64,000 nt of DNA from Bifidobacterium cebidarum (lineage in GTDB: Bacteria > Actinomycetota > Actinomycetes > Actinomycetales > Bifidobacteriaceae). The notes beneath the pieces are model-generated. The model was not told where the DNA came from. It did no database searches and saw only the letters and a list, made by a program, of their open reading frames with translations. The translations under genes and the position numbers were made by a program. Below, one piece after another: positions 28,087-36,195 of this stretch (the stretch's first letter is position 1; each line of letters begins with the position of its first letter). The stretch is taken from positions 62,001 to 126,000 of the forward strand of contig NZ_WBVS01000003.1 of NCBI RefSeq assembly GCF_009193305.1, read 5' to 3'.

Positions 28087-28401
28087 TTAGTCGACGATCT
28101 TGAGCCCTATAACGCAAGCGACCAGCCCGATGATGAGCAGAATCCGCATTAGTGAAACGGCTTCCTCTCCGCTAAGCATGCCATAAACAGCAGTGATTGC
28201 CGCACCAATACCAACCCATATCGCGTATGAAGTACCAATGGGGATGTGTTTCATCGCAAAAGCGAGTCCGCCCATGCTGGCAACAAGGCCAATCACAAAC
28301 ACCACAGTGGGAACCAGTCGGGAAAATCCCTGGGATCGGTCAAGTGCAATAGCCCACACGGATTCGCAGATGCCAGAAACTACAAGAACGAACCAAGACA
28401 T
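28087..28401 (-). CDS. gdx: Guanidinium exporter, SMR family (Gdx/SugE)
   Basis: 104 residues, four membrane helices. MSWFVLVVSGICESVWAIAL carries the conserved membrane Glu13. The SugE-type pattern (SQGFSRLVPTV, HIPIGTSYAIWVGIGAA) separates it from EmrE/QacC. Gdx proteins exchange guanidinium for protons. I use ATG 28401, with GAGGAG ten bases upstream; ATG 28410 sits too close to it. The guanidine-III riboswitch directly upstream (28423-28462) supports the substrate assignment independently of the protein sequence. Confidence 0.93.
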   Translation of the reverse strand: MSWFVLVVSGICESVWAIALDRSQGFSRLVPTVVFVIGLVASMGGLAFAMKHIPIGTSYAIWVGIGAAITAVYGMLSGEEAVSLMRILLIIGLVACVIGLKIVD

Positions 28402-28422
28402 AACCGTCATACTCCTCATATA

Positions 28423-28462
28423 TGGCAAGTCTTGTCAAACCGGGTACTTGTCCATCGTCCGG
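28423..28462 (-). ncRNA. Guanidine-III (ykkC-III) riboswitch controlling gdx
   Basis: On the minus strand the sequence reads CCGGACGA, then a stem arm GGACAAGT, then ACCCGGT, then GACAAGAC and the second arm ACTTGCC. This is the order and wording of the guanidine-III aptamer, recalled from the published class. CCGG pairs with the later CCGG to form the pseudoknot. GG(A)CAAGT pairs with ACTTGCC with one bulged A. The ribosome binding site GAGGAG follows within eight bases, so ligand binding can expose or hide it. The downstream gene is the expected guanidinium exporter. Confidence 0.93.
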
Positions 28463-28572
28463 GAGCAACGCTAGCTCTGTCCCTACACGATAGCACAGCC
28501 GAAAACAGATATCGTTCAACCCTATATCTGCACGAAGGTTTGAACTGCGAATCTACGGTTTTCCGGAATGAA

Positions 28573-28992
28573 TCAGAGTTTCAAAGTGCCCGAATGTGCG
28601 AGATCGATCGTCACGCTGGCTTTATGGAATTCAATCTCGAAAAGCACCAGCTGGTCGCCGAACCGTTCCACAGTGCCCTGGTAGGCGGGCACCTTACTGA
28701 TGAAGTCTTCGGCGATCTCGCCAACCGTGAACGTACTGCGACGGCATATGCCTTTGGCCCGGACATGGGCGTTGCCAGTGGCCGGCACGGTGGTGAAGGC
28801 AACATGTGGATTCGCCTCGATTTCCCTCACTTTGTCGTTATCGGGAAACGTCGAGAAATAGACGCAACTTGTGTCGGCCCTCCAGCAGAAGTTGACGACG
28901 CGAACGTCGGGAACGCCATCCGAAGTCATCGTGGCCAAGGCCATGTTCGGCTGCTCGCTCATGATGTGCTCGAACGATTCACGCACGTCCAT
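28573..28992 (-). CDS. Pyridoxamine 5'-phosphate oxidase-like flavin-binding protein
   Basis: 139 residues from ATG 28992, preceded by AAGGGGGA. A split-barrel FMN-binding fold: MALATMTSDGVPDVRVVNF at the start, then VYFSTFPDNDKVREI and a HVAFTTVPATGNAHVRAKG strand pair, characteristic of the general-stress/PPOX-like subgroup rather than true PdxH. It probably binds FMN, F420 or heme; the substrate is unknown. It lies beside the accessory block at 29.2-34.2 kb. Confidence 0.82.
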   Translation of the reverse strand: MDVRESFEHIMSEQPNMALATMTSDGVPDVRVVNFCWRADTSCVYFSTFPDNDKVREIEANPHVAFTTVPATGNAHVRAKGICRRSTFTVGEIAEDFISKVPAYQGTVERFGDQLVLFEIEFHKASVTIDLAHSGTLKL

Positions 28993-29480
28993 AAAATCAT
29001 CCCCCTTGCCGATCGCGACTCCATTCGGCACAGCATTCTATCTCTTCAATTCGGCGCCCACCTGCCTAACGAGCGGGTCACATTCCCTTTTCCCGCGTAC
29101 GCGTAGGAGAGATAGCGTGACTGATACATGTCAACATTCGCTCCTACACCATTGGGCTGAGGCGAGGTCATATACGATGTGACGGTGAAATAACCGTGGG
29201 CCATAGAACCACTGGAATTCCAAGGCCCTCGGCACTATGAAGCAATTACTTCTTAGACGTTGGGGAGAACTTGAACTCGAGCCGTGTCACTATATGGCAT
29301 CACGCTGTTTTCTAGTGGCGACGTAGCTTTGCGATGCACGAACTCATAATTATCTCACATTGCATTAGCACAGCAGTTTCCCTATTCCGTATTGCCAGTC
29401 AATTCAGTGCTGAAGTGACAAACTAACCGTCAACGGCAGTCTTCCATGCCTCCTTGTAATGCACAACCCGGAGGACTCGG
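28993..29480. other. 488-bp gene-free stretch containing a ychF 3'-end remnant
   Basis: There is no coding frame of note. It holds the ychF-derived repeat at 29217-29280 (separate entry). It marks the junction between the ordinary chromosome and the accessory block. Confidence 0.6.
29217..29280 (-). repeat. ychF 3'-end remnant, outer copy (A)
   Basis: Aligns without gaps to 34173-34236 at the end of intact ychF. I count 57 of 64 identities, including a perfect 33-bp run (29248-29280 against 34204-34236). On the minus strand it still encodes [10 protein letters not shown] and a stop. It also preserves one arm (ATTCCAAGGCCC) of the ychF terminator. Confidence 0.88.
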
Positions 29481-30140
29481 TTATTCTGCTTCTTCCGACA
29501 TCTTTAGCGCAAGTTCACTCGCATACCTGGTGGCTTCAAACTCCGATCGCCATTCATCAGATGTGGTGATGCGGAAGACGTCATCATGATACGCATCGAT
29601 AAGGTTGAAGTAATCGTACGCCGACTCAAAAGCCGTCTTCATGCCACACTTTTCCATCACGCGGCCAGACTGGGCGTTCTCCTTGTAATGACCGCCCCAC
29701 ACGGCATCCTTGTGCAACGTATCGAAAGCGTATTCGAGTACAGCGTTGAGCGCTTCGGGCATGTAGCCCTTACCCCAGAACGGGCGGCCAATCCAGTAGC
29801 CGAGTTCCAGCGCGTTATCGCCAAGATACTTTCCATACCGCTCCCCGAGCGCGGCATCGCCCTCGACCGGATCGATGGTGTAATGGCTGACCGGCTTGAG
29901 CGCGATGCTACCGACTGGTTCATCGCCATTGCTTCTAACGGTTATGGCCCAGTTGTTTTCCACCGCAAGGATGTTTCTGATGTCGTCCATGCTGCCCTCG
30001 ACGCTGGCATGAGGCGGCCATCCACACAGCAACCCGATTTCAGGGTCGGAAGCGTACTTGAACAACGACTCCGCCTCGGCTGCATCATCAACCCTCCAAG
30101 AGCGCAGCAGCAACCGCTCGGTTTCAATGGTCGTGTTCAT
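29481..30140 (-). CDS. GNAT N-acetyltransferase, RimJ/RimL-like
   Basis: 219 residues from MNTTIETERLLLR at 30140, with AAAGGAA upstream. Hallmarks: the first strand ETERLLLRSW, the central LGYWIGRPFWGKGYMPEAL that carries the acetyl-CoA-binding GKGY loop, and ENAQSGRVMEKCGMK at the end of the fold. It acetylates an amine on a protein, ribosomal protein or small molecule. The target is unknown. It lies between two ychF remnants, so it is probably imported cargo. Confidence 0.88.
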   Translation of the reverse strand: MNTTIETERLLLRSWRVDDAAEAESLFKYASDPEIGLLCGWPPHASVEGSMDDIRNILAVENNWAITVRSNGDEPVGSIALKPVSHYTIDPVEGDAALGERYGKYLGDNALELGYWIGRPFWGKGYMPEALNAVLEYAFDTLHKDAVWGGHYKENAQSGRVMEKCGMKTAFESAYDYFNLIDAYHDDVFRITTSDEWRSEFEATRYASELALKMSEEAE

Positions 30141-30348
30141 GTCGTTCCTTTCATCGGCTGGAGACAATAAGCCTGCATGCTATCACGGGACAGCAGAAAC
30201 GGAAGGACCCGCCCTCCTGTTTTAGGGGAGCAGGTCCTGTATTCCATCCATGTCAATCTACGCGACGTAGCGTGGCACAATTCGTGTGCCAACCCGGCGC
30301 GTCTTGACTTATTAGCACTGGATTTGTGCCAACAGGATTGGCTTTATT

Positions 30349-30406
30349 TCAGTGTTTGCTGACATTGAACTTGAACTCGACCGACTCGCCTTCCTGCGAC
30401 AGTCGT
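30349..30406 (-). repeat. Divergent ychF 3'-end remnant (D)
   Basis: On the minus strand it encodes RLSQEGESVEFKFNVSKH followed by a stop. The intact YchF here ends with [12 protein letters not shown], then SPTSKK. The FKFNV ending is closer to YchF proteins of other species, which commonly end in RFNV, suggesting a remnant brought in from another host. The DNA match to 34225-34265 is partial. Confidence 0.65.
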
Positions 30407-30585
30407 CCATTCCCTCATACTTGCGCAGTCGACGGATTGGTCATCCGGACAATGAAACCACGTCGTTTCAAAAAATGATTTGTTTGTCCTCGGGTGCATT
30501 ATTCAAGCTCGATGCCCGACGATCTTTTTCATCCTGTTTTTGCCGTAGATATTCAAGCGCATCACATGGTGGTCTCGTCGACCAT

Positions 30586-30614
30586 TTGACAGACCGACCG
30601 ACGGTCTGTATACT
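30586..30614 (+). promoter_or_regulatory. Near-consensus promoter overlapped by a TetR operator
   Basis: TTGACA (30586-30591), a 17-bp spacer, then TATACT (30609-30614). The spacer is filled by the palindrome CAGACCG-ACCGA-CGGTCTG (30590-30608), so a bound repressor would block RNA polymerase. A matching palindrome lies upstream of the downstream MFS gene. Confidence 0.85.
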
Positions 30615-30644
30615 TGTCGACGACAAGATTGAAAGGTGGGTCGC

Positions 30645-31307
30645 ATGGCACACAATACGCATCCCGCGGAGACCGAGCGGCGGATTCTCGATTCCGCGCG
30701 CAGGCTATTCTCCGAAAAGGGCTACGAGAAGACATCCATCCAGGACATCCTGAACGATCTGGGGCTGTCCAAGGGCGGACTCTACCACCACTTCAAATCG
30801 AAGGAGGCGATTCTCGACCAGCTGAACGCCGACGAATGGACCGCCACCGCGCATCTTCTCGACGAACTCATCGACCGTAATGACCTGAGTGCGCTGGAGA
30901 AGTTGCGCACACTCATCATTTCCGCCGTGGATGCTCCTGCCCACTTGGATCTTGTCCGATCCCAGCTGGCGCTTCTCAAGGATCCCGCGTTCTTCACCGC
31001 GAACATGCGCTTCTGGTCGACGGGACTGCCGAAGTCCTTCCGCTCGCTCATCGACATGGGCGTGCAGGACGGCTCCATCCCCACGACGTATCCCGAGGAG
31101 GCGGCGCAATTGCTCTCGCTCCTCGGCAACTACTGGCTCATGCCCTGCTTCTACCCCGCCGATCGGGCCGGCATGGAACATCGCATCCGCTGCCTCGCCA
31201 CGATGCTCGACGCCATCAGCGTGCCAATATTCGACGAGACGGTCATCTTGCGAGCGATCAAGGGCCTCACAGCCCTAATGCCCGAAGAAGGGACGGCATC
31301 CGCATAG
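30645..31307 (+). CDS. TetR/AcrR-family repressor of the following MFS gene
   Basis: 220 residues from ATG 30645 (AAAGG eight bases upstream). The helix-turn-helix is at about 12-58: RRILDSARRLFSEKGYEKTSIQDIL, with recognition helix LSKGGLYHHF. The C-terminal domain is unclassified. Its own promoter contains a palindrome, and the same palindrome in stronger form precedes the MFS gene (31401-31419), so it very likely controls itself and the pump. The sequence looks richer in G+C than the genes before 29 kb, a sign of transfer. Confidence 0.93.
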   Translation: MAHNTHPAETERRILDSARRLFSEKGYEKTSIQDILNDLGLSKGGLYHHFKSKEAILDQLNADEWTATAHLLDELIDRNDLSALEKLRTLIISAVDAPAHLDLVRSQLALLKDPAFFTANMRFWSTGLPKSFRSLIDMGVQDGSIPTTYPEEAAQLLSLLGNYWLMPCFYPADRAGMEHRIRCLATMLDAISVPIFDETVILRAIKGLTALMPEEGTASA

Positions 31308-31400
31308 GCGGTATGTCTGGGTGCCCCATCCCGCCAATCACGGCGCCCGCGCAACGGGACATTCCGTGTCCTTTGCATGGGCGCATTTTACTGCCATACA

Positions 31401-31419
31401 CAGACCGACGGTCGGTCTG
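31401..31419. promoter_or_regulatory. TetR operator of the MFS gene, perfect palindrome CAGACCGAC-G-GTCGGTCTG
   Basis: 9-bp perfect arms around a single base, 40 bp upstream of the MFS start, sharing CAGACCG/CGGTCTG arms with the site at 30590-30608. A weak TTGCAT (31373-31378) upstream could be the -35 element. Confidence 0.85.
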
Positions 31420-31458
31420 AAATAGATTTCCATCAATCACCGGGAAAAGGAATCCACA

Positions 31459-32730
31459 ATGACGAACACAACCGAGCGCACGGCCAACCCACGAACGGTA
31501 CGCTCCTCCAATCCACTGCGCACACGCGACTTCGTCCTGCTCGTCGCGGGTCTCGGCATCTCCCTCTTCGCCAACCTCATGCTGCGGTTCGCCATGTCCA
31601 TGTGGGTGCTCGACGAGACCGGGTCGGCGGCGGCGTTCGCTTCCATCCTCACGGCGAGCATCCTGCCCACGATCCTGCTTTCGCCTCTCGGCGGCGTGGT
31701 GGCGGACCGCACGAACCGGCGGACCGTCATGGTGGCGCTCGACGCGCTTTCCGCCATGACGGTGCTCGCCTGCGCCATGGTCTTCTCGGTCGTCGGCTTC
31801 AATCTGGCGGCGATCGCCGTGATGCAGGTGCTGCTCGCTGTGCTCGATGCCATGGAGACGCCCACGGTGCAGGCGGCGTTGCCGCAGATGTTTCGGTCCC
31901 ATGGCGAGGATGTGATGCGCCGTGCGATGGCAGTGGTGAACGTGGTGAATCAGACAAGCATGCTCGTGCCGGCCGTGCTCGGCGGCGTGCTCTATGCGGC
32001 GGTGGGCGCCATGCCCATGATGGGCATCACCGTCGTGGGATTCGGCACGGCCGCCGCCGTGGAGTGCTTCATCCGGCTCGGCGCCCCCGAACGCAGCGAC
32101 GGCGGACGGGCCTCCGCTCTGGACGACCTGCGCGCGGCGGGACGCTTCCTCACGCACGAACGCCCCCTCATGCTGCACCTCGTGCTGCTCTGCGCCGCGC
32201 TCAACTTCCTGGTGACGGGGTACGCGGAAGTCGGCTTTCCCTACATGGTCCGCACCGTGCTGGGGTTCGACTCCACGGCGTACGGGCTCGCGTACGGCCT
32301 CGTGGGCGCATCGGGACTGCTCGGCGCACTCGTAGGCGGACGGGCCGCGAAATCGCTTGCCATGCGACGTTTCCCGACGGCGATCGCCGCCTTCTCCCTC
32401 ACCATCCTGCCCCAGGCATTCGCCATGATCCTCCCCGTGAGCGCGAATCTGCGCCTTGCGACGCTCACGGCGGGCACCTGCGGGACCATGGTCGCCATCA
32501 CATGCGCAAACCTCATCGCCGTGCCGGCGATCCAGATGGGTTGTCCCGAGGACATGACCGGCAAGGTGATGTCGCTCGCACTCTCCACGAGCATGTGCGC
32601 CCAGCCTCTTGGACAAATCGCATACGGCTGGGCGTACAGCGCCCTCCCGGCAGGAACGGTCCTGGCGATGACGTTCGTGCTCGCAATCGCGATGCTGCCA
32701 CTGGTCGCACACGTAGCGCGACGGTTCTAG
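31459..32730 (+). CDS. MFS efflux transporter, DHA3 (macrolide/enterobactin-exporter-like)
   Basis: 423 residues, about 12 membrane segments, AAAAGGAA before ATG 31459. LLVAGLGISLFANLMLRFAM in helix 1, the SPLGGVVADRTNRRTVMV loop, and a LNFLVTGYAEVGFPYMVR helix in the second half are typical of MefA/EntS-type DHA3 exporters. It probably exports a drug or toxic metabolite sensed by the TetR upstream. Strikingly high G+C and Arg-rich alternative frames contrast with older parts of the chromosome. It ends directly against ychF remnant B. Confidence 0.88.
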   Translation: MTNTTERTANPRTVRSSNPLRTRDFVLLVAGLGISLFANLMLRFAMSMWVLDETGSAAAFASILTASILPTILLSPLGGVVADRTNRRTVMVALDALSAMTVLACAMVFSVVGFNLAAIAVMQVLLAVLDAMETPTVQAALPQMFRSHGEDVMRRAMAVVNVVNQTSMLVPAVLGGVLYAAVGAMPMMGITVVGFGTAAAVECFIRLGAPERSDGGRASALDDLRAAGRFLTHERPLMLHLVLLCAALNFLVTGYAEVGFPYMVRTVLGFDSTAYGLAYGLVGASGLLGALVGGRAAKSLAMRRFPTAIAAFSLTILPQAFAMILPVSANLRLATLTAGTCGTMVAITCANLIAVPAIQMGCPEDMTGKVMSLALSTSMCAQPLGQIAYGWAYSALPAGTVLAMTFVLAIAMLPLVAHVARRF

Positions 32731-32742
32731 GACGTGCTCCCG

Positions 32743-32799
32743 TCCAAGATCACGACACTACTCGATAATCGCTTCTTGGACGTTGGTGAGAACTCGAAC
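32743..32799 (-). repeat. ychF 3'-end remnant (B) between MFS and hipA-like genes
   Basis: The minus strand encodes GFEFSPTSKK, matching the [10 protein letters not shown] end of YchF, but the stop codon is lost (CGA). It starts eight bases after the hipA-like stop. Similarity to 34180-34236 runs along the whole length, with scattered differences and small gaps. Confidence 0.78.
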
Positions 32800-32807
32800 C
32801 CGCCCGG

Positions 32808-34070
32808 TTATTCTTTCTCAATCAATCTGTCGTTGAGAATCACAGGCGCGTTCCTGACCGCCGGCTGCAACGCGTCGAGCTGGGCGGCGAGCCTCGCCTC
32901 GTCCACCACGGGGATGTCGAGCAGCGTGCGTGCCGCGGCGTGCAGGTAGTCGTTCAGCGCCTCGATGCGGCCGTCCTCAAGCGGGTATATTGGATCGTTC
33001 TCCAACGTGACGTCCAACGCCTTGCGCAGCATCTCGTGTTGTGCGACTCCCATGATGGCCTCGCACTGGTTGTAGAACGTCATACGCGAGTTCGACGGCT
33101 GGCGTTCCTCCAGCACCTTCAGCGTCCACGCTCCACGCTCCCAATCGGCACGCATGTCGTTCTTGAACAGCGACATGTTGTGGTCGAACAAAGGAGCCGG
33201 GCCAAGGATACGACCGGTGCGGTTGTCGCGCAGGAACCCGTGGTTGTTGGCATGACGGTCCTGGTTGACGATGAGCGCATCGAACACGAGCATCGTGCGC
33301 ATCGCCTCGAACGACTCCAAGGACACCGCGCGCGCCGCGGCAAGGATCTCCGGAAACGAGGCGAGCTGCGTGGCAGCGTAGAACGGCACGAACGACACGT
33401 CCTTCGAATTCATCGACGGGCACACCGACGCCAGCTTGCCCTTCCACCTAGCCATCCGGTAATCGACCGCGTTCACGCCGAGCTTGCGCGCCAGCTGAGA
33501 GGCGAGATACTCGGAATACGGCTCCAAGCCGGCGTTCGCATACCCTTCGGAACCAGCCTTCCACAGTTCCAGCCCGCTGCCCGTATGCCGCCACGCCTTC
33601 GGGAACTGTCCATCCGTCGTCCACTCGCTCGACAGGCCGATCGCATGCTTCTCGCTCGACGTGCACCCCGTGTACGCCACGATGGCAAGCGTCTCATCCA
33701 GCGGATTGTCATACAGGTTGATGTTTGAGAACTTCAGATCCTCGCCATCCCGTTCCACCCAGAACGAGTCGTTGACCGACAGTCCCTTGCACAAGTCGAT
33801 GATGCCGAGCGTATCCGCGATGTTCAACCCGGCCTGCGCTAGAATTTGCGCCGCGAACTCGCGGTTCTTCGGGATAGTGCGCCGCTCCAGCCAAGCGGCG
33901 AGCTTCGCATCATCCGGCTGAGGAGCCAGCGGGAACGGCAGCAGCGTCCGTTTCGACTCGTCGAACCAACGGATACGGGCCTCGACCTTGCCAGCCAACA
34001 GCCCTTCGCCATACGAGGCATCGAACCGGAGCAGCGGGACATCATACAGACGCAACACATAACCAGTCAT
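32808..34070 (-). CDS. HipA-like serine/threonine kinase, no HipB partner
   Basis: 420 residues from MTGYVLRLYDVPLLRFD at 34070 (GGAGGGAA upstream). The C-terminal kinase core shows the HipA/CtkA catalytic loop FDALIVNQDRHANNHGFL (Asp and Asn) and the metal-binding PLFDHNMSLF. The N-terminal half is less conserved than in E. coli HipA and lacks a clear HipB-binding domain. No small helix-turn-helix antitoxin gene is adjacent. It could phosphorylate a translation factor or act in phage defence; neither is shown. It lies between ychF and its remnant B, so it is integrated cargo. Confidence 0.78.
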   Translation of the reverse strand: MTGYVLRLYDVPLLRFDASYGEGLLAGKVEARIRWFDESKRTLLPFPLAPQPDDAKLAAWLERRTIPKNREFAAQILAQAGLNIADTLGIIDLCKGLSVNDSFWVERDGEDLKFSNINLYDNPLDETLAIVAYTGCTSSEKHAIGLSSEWTTDGQFPKAWRHTGSGLELWKAGSEGYANAGLEPYSEYLASQLARKLGVNAVDYRMARWKGKLASVCPSMNSKDVSFVPFYAATQLASFPEILAAARAVSLESFEAMRTMLVFDALIVNQDRHANNHGFLRDNRTGRILGPAPLFDHNMSLFKNDMRADWERGAWTLKVLEERQPSNSRMTFYNQCEAIMGVAQHEMLRKALDVTLENDPIYPLEDGRIEALNDYLHAAARTLLDIPVVDEARLAAQLDALQPAVRNAPVILNDRLIEKE

Positions 34071-34153
34071 ACCCGTTCCCTCCAATCCGACACGTACCAA
34101 GCCCATTCCGGCGCAATCCCGTATGGCAATAAAACTGTCTACAGTATAGACAA

Positions 34154-34184
34154 GGGCCTTGGAATCGCTTGGATTCCAAGGCCC
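34154..34184. terminator. ychF terminator hairpin (13-bp perfect stem)
   Basis: GGGCCTTGGAATC (34154-34166) pairs with 34172-34184 around a 5-nt loop, 18 bp beyond the ychF stop. One arm is retained in remnant A at 29217. There is no strong T-run after it. Confidence 0.75.
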
Positions 34185-34201
34185 TCAGCACTACCCGACA
34201 A

Positions 34202-35302
34202 TCACTTCTTAGACGTTGGGGAGAACTTGAACTCGACGATATCGCCATCCTGCATGACGTAGTCGCGGCCCTCCTGGCGCAGCTTGCCTTCTTCCTTGAT
34301 CTTGGTCATGGAACCTTCGGCAGCGACGAAATCATCGTAGGAGACAATATCGGCCTTGATGAAGCCCTTCTCAAAATCAGTGTGAATCACGCCAGCGGCC
34401 TGCGGAGCGGTCCAGCCCTTGTGGATCTGCCATGCGCGTACTTCCTTGACGCCAGCGGTCAGGAAGGTCTGGAGACCCAAGATGTCGAAGCCCACACGGG
34501 CCAGCTGGTCGAGGCCGGATTCGGAAAGGCCGGCATCCGCCAGCATCTCGCGGGCGTCGGCTTCGTCGAGTTCGGTCAGGTCGGCCTCGAACTGGGCGTT
34601 GAGGAACACGGCCGGAGCTGGAGCCACGGATGCGGCGAGCTTCTTCTTCAGCTCGTCGTTGGCGAGCTCGTTGTCGTCCACGTTGAACACGTAGATGAAC
34701 GGCTTGGCGGTCATCAGGTGCAGGTCGTAGACGGAATCCTTGTCGAATCGGCCCTCACGTGCGGCCTTGTCCAAGGTCTCACCGTTTTCAAGAATCTGCT
34801 TGGCCTGCTTGACGGCATCCATATACGCCGGCTCGATCTTCTTGCCGCGAAGATCCTTCTCCAGCTTCGGCAGCGCATTCTCAATGGTCTGCAAATCAGC
34901 AAGAATCAGCTCGGTGTTGATGGTGTCAATATCGTCGGCCGGATCAACCTTGCCGTTGACGTGCACGATGTCATCGTCCTCGAACGCGCGCACGACCTCG
35001 CAGATGGCATCCGCTTCGCGAATGTTGGCCAGGAACTTATTGCCCAGACCTTCACCTTCGGATGCACCCTTGACGATGCCGGCGATATCCACGAAGGTCA
35101 CCGTGGCAGGCACGATCTTTTCGGTGTTGACCAGCTTGGCCAGCACAGGCAGACGATTGTCCGGCAGCGGCACAATACCAGTGTTCGGCTCGATGGTGGC
35201 GAACGGGTAGTTCTCAGCCAGCACATTGTTGCGGGTCAGCGCGTTAAACATGGTGGACTTGCCAACGTTGGGCAGTCCGACAATTCCGATAGTAAGAGAC
35301 AT
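34202..35302 (-). CDS. ychF: Redox/ribosome-associated GTPase YchF (OLA1 family)
   Basis: 366 residues, full length. The P-loop [14 protein letters not shown] is near residue 8, the Switch II region has [19 protein letters not shown] (typical YchF, with a hydrophobic residue in place of the catalytic Gln), and a NxxE-type adenine-preferring motif and C-terminal TGS domain ([13 protein letters not shown] end) follow. YchF/OLA1 binds ribosomes and hydrolyses ATP as well as GTP. Its 3' end is the apparent integration target for the 29.2-34.2 kb cargo, and the coding end remains intact. Confidence 0.96.
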   Translation of the reverse strand: MSLTIGIVGLPNVGKSTMFNALTRNNVLAENYPFATIEPNTGIVPLPDNRLPVLAKLVNTEKIVPATVTFVDIAGIVKGASEGEGLGNKFLANIREADAICEVVRAFEDDDIVHVNGKVDPADDIDTINTELILADLQTIENALPKLEKDLRGKKIEPAYMDAVKQAKQILENGETLDKAAREGRFDKDSVYDLHLMTAKPFIYVFNVDDNELANDELKKKLAASVAPAPAVFLNAQFEADLTELDEADAREMLADAGLSESGLDQLARVGFDILGLQTFLTAGVKEVRAWQIHKGWTAPQAAGVIHTDFEKGFIKADIVSYDDFVAAEGSMTKIKEEGKLRQEGRDYVMQDGDIVEFKFSPTSKK

Positions 35303-35333
35303 GGTTCCCTACCTTAGCTGTGATGGTACCCGT

Positions 35334-36152
35334 TCAGCCGACGATGGCGTCGACGGCATCGATGACCGAGCCGCGGAAGCCATCTTTTTCAAGCTTCGCG
35401 ACACCCTTGATCGTGGTGCCGCCCGGCGAGCACACGGCATCCTTCATGGCACCCGGATGGGTTCCAGTCGCCATGTACAGCGCACCTACGCCTTCGACCA
35501 TTTTTGCCGCCAAACGATAGGCGGTGGCCCGCTGCAGACCGTATTGCACGCCGGCATCGCCCAACGCCTCGATATACATGTCAGTGAATGCGGGCGCGCA
35601 TCCGGCAATCACCATGGCGATGTTCATATGAGCGGTATCTACACGCTCGATCAGGCTGATGGCGCCGAACAACTCCTCGAAAGTCTGTGTTTCAGCATCG
35701 CTGAGCGTGTTGGCGGACTCGGTGACGAGCACGCCCTTGCCCACGGCCATCGGCGTGTTCGGAATCGTGCACTGGATATGGATGTCGGGCGAATTCACGG
35801 ATTCGCCGTCTTCGGTGGCGAACAGGTCCTGATATTTCTTCAAATCCCAACCTGCCGCGATGGATACGACGAACTTGCCCGGCTTGGCCAGCTCGTGTGC
35901 CAGCGGCTTGATGACCGAATCAATCTGATATGGCTTGATGGCGATAATCACCACGTCTGCGGCCACAGCGACTTCCACCGCGCTATGCAGCGGGCGTACG
36001 CCAAGCGTCGCGGCGTTCTTTTCGAGCTTGTCGTAGTGTGCGGCGCAGGCAACGACCTGATGTCCACGCACCACGCCGGCGTCCACTAAGCCCTGGGCGA
36101 TGGCTTGGGCCATGTTGCCATATCCGATGAATCCAATAGTTGGGTTATCCAT
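35334..36152 (-). CDS. proC: Pyrroline-5-carboxylate reductase
   Basis: 272 residues from MDNPTIGFIGYGNMAQAI at 36152 (AAAGAAG upstream; ATG 36167 is possible). The Rossmann NADPH-binding motif GFIGYGNMA, the AIKPYQI strand, SIAAGW, and the C-terminal signature SPGGTTIKGVAKLEKDG identify ProC. It catalyses the last step of proline synthesis. The proline iminopeptidase gene upstream in the same direction (44 bp away) suggests a small proline-supply cluster. Confidence 0.95.
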   Translation of the reverse strand: MDNPTIGFIGYGNMAQAIAQGLVDAGVVRGHQVVACAAHYDKLEKNAATLGVRPLHSAVEVAVAADVVIIAIKPYQIDSVIKPLAHELAKPGKFVVSIAAGWDLKKYQDLFATEDGESVNSPDIHIQCTIPNTPMAVGKGVLVTESANTLSDAETQTFEELFGAISLIERVDTAHMNIAMVIAGCAPAFTDMYIEALGDAGVQYGLQRATAYRLAAKMVEGVGALYMATGTHPGAMKDAVCSPGGTTIKGVAKLEKDGFRGSVIDAVDAIVG

Positions 36153-36195
36153 GCTGTCTTCTTTCATATGAGTTTCAAACGGGGCCAGAACGGCG

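Larger units (their letters stand above)
30141..30644. other. 504-bp intergenic stretch with an imperfect hairpin, a ychF remnant and the TetR promoter
   Basis: Contents in order: an imperfect GC-rich hairpin at about 30203-30241, a short hairpin TGGCACAA/GTGTGCCA near 30269-30288, the ychF-like remnant 30349-30406, and the TetR promoter with operator 30586-30614. No gene is seen. Confidence 0.6.

Noticed and set aside
31267..32768. Long Arg/His-rich frames (481 codons minus, 463 codons plus) over the MFS gene
   Set aside because: Shadow frames caused by high G+C; the MFS frame has transporter motifs and a good ribosome binding site.
32770..32800. tRNA-like GAACTCGAACCCGCC segment as an attachment site
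   Set aside because: It lacks cloverleaf arms; the match is explained by the ychF 3' end.
34169..35317. 382-codon plus-strand frame opposite ychF
   Set aside because: Antisense shadow of a highly conserved GTPase gene.
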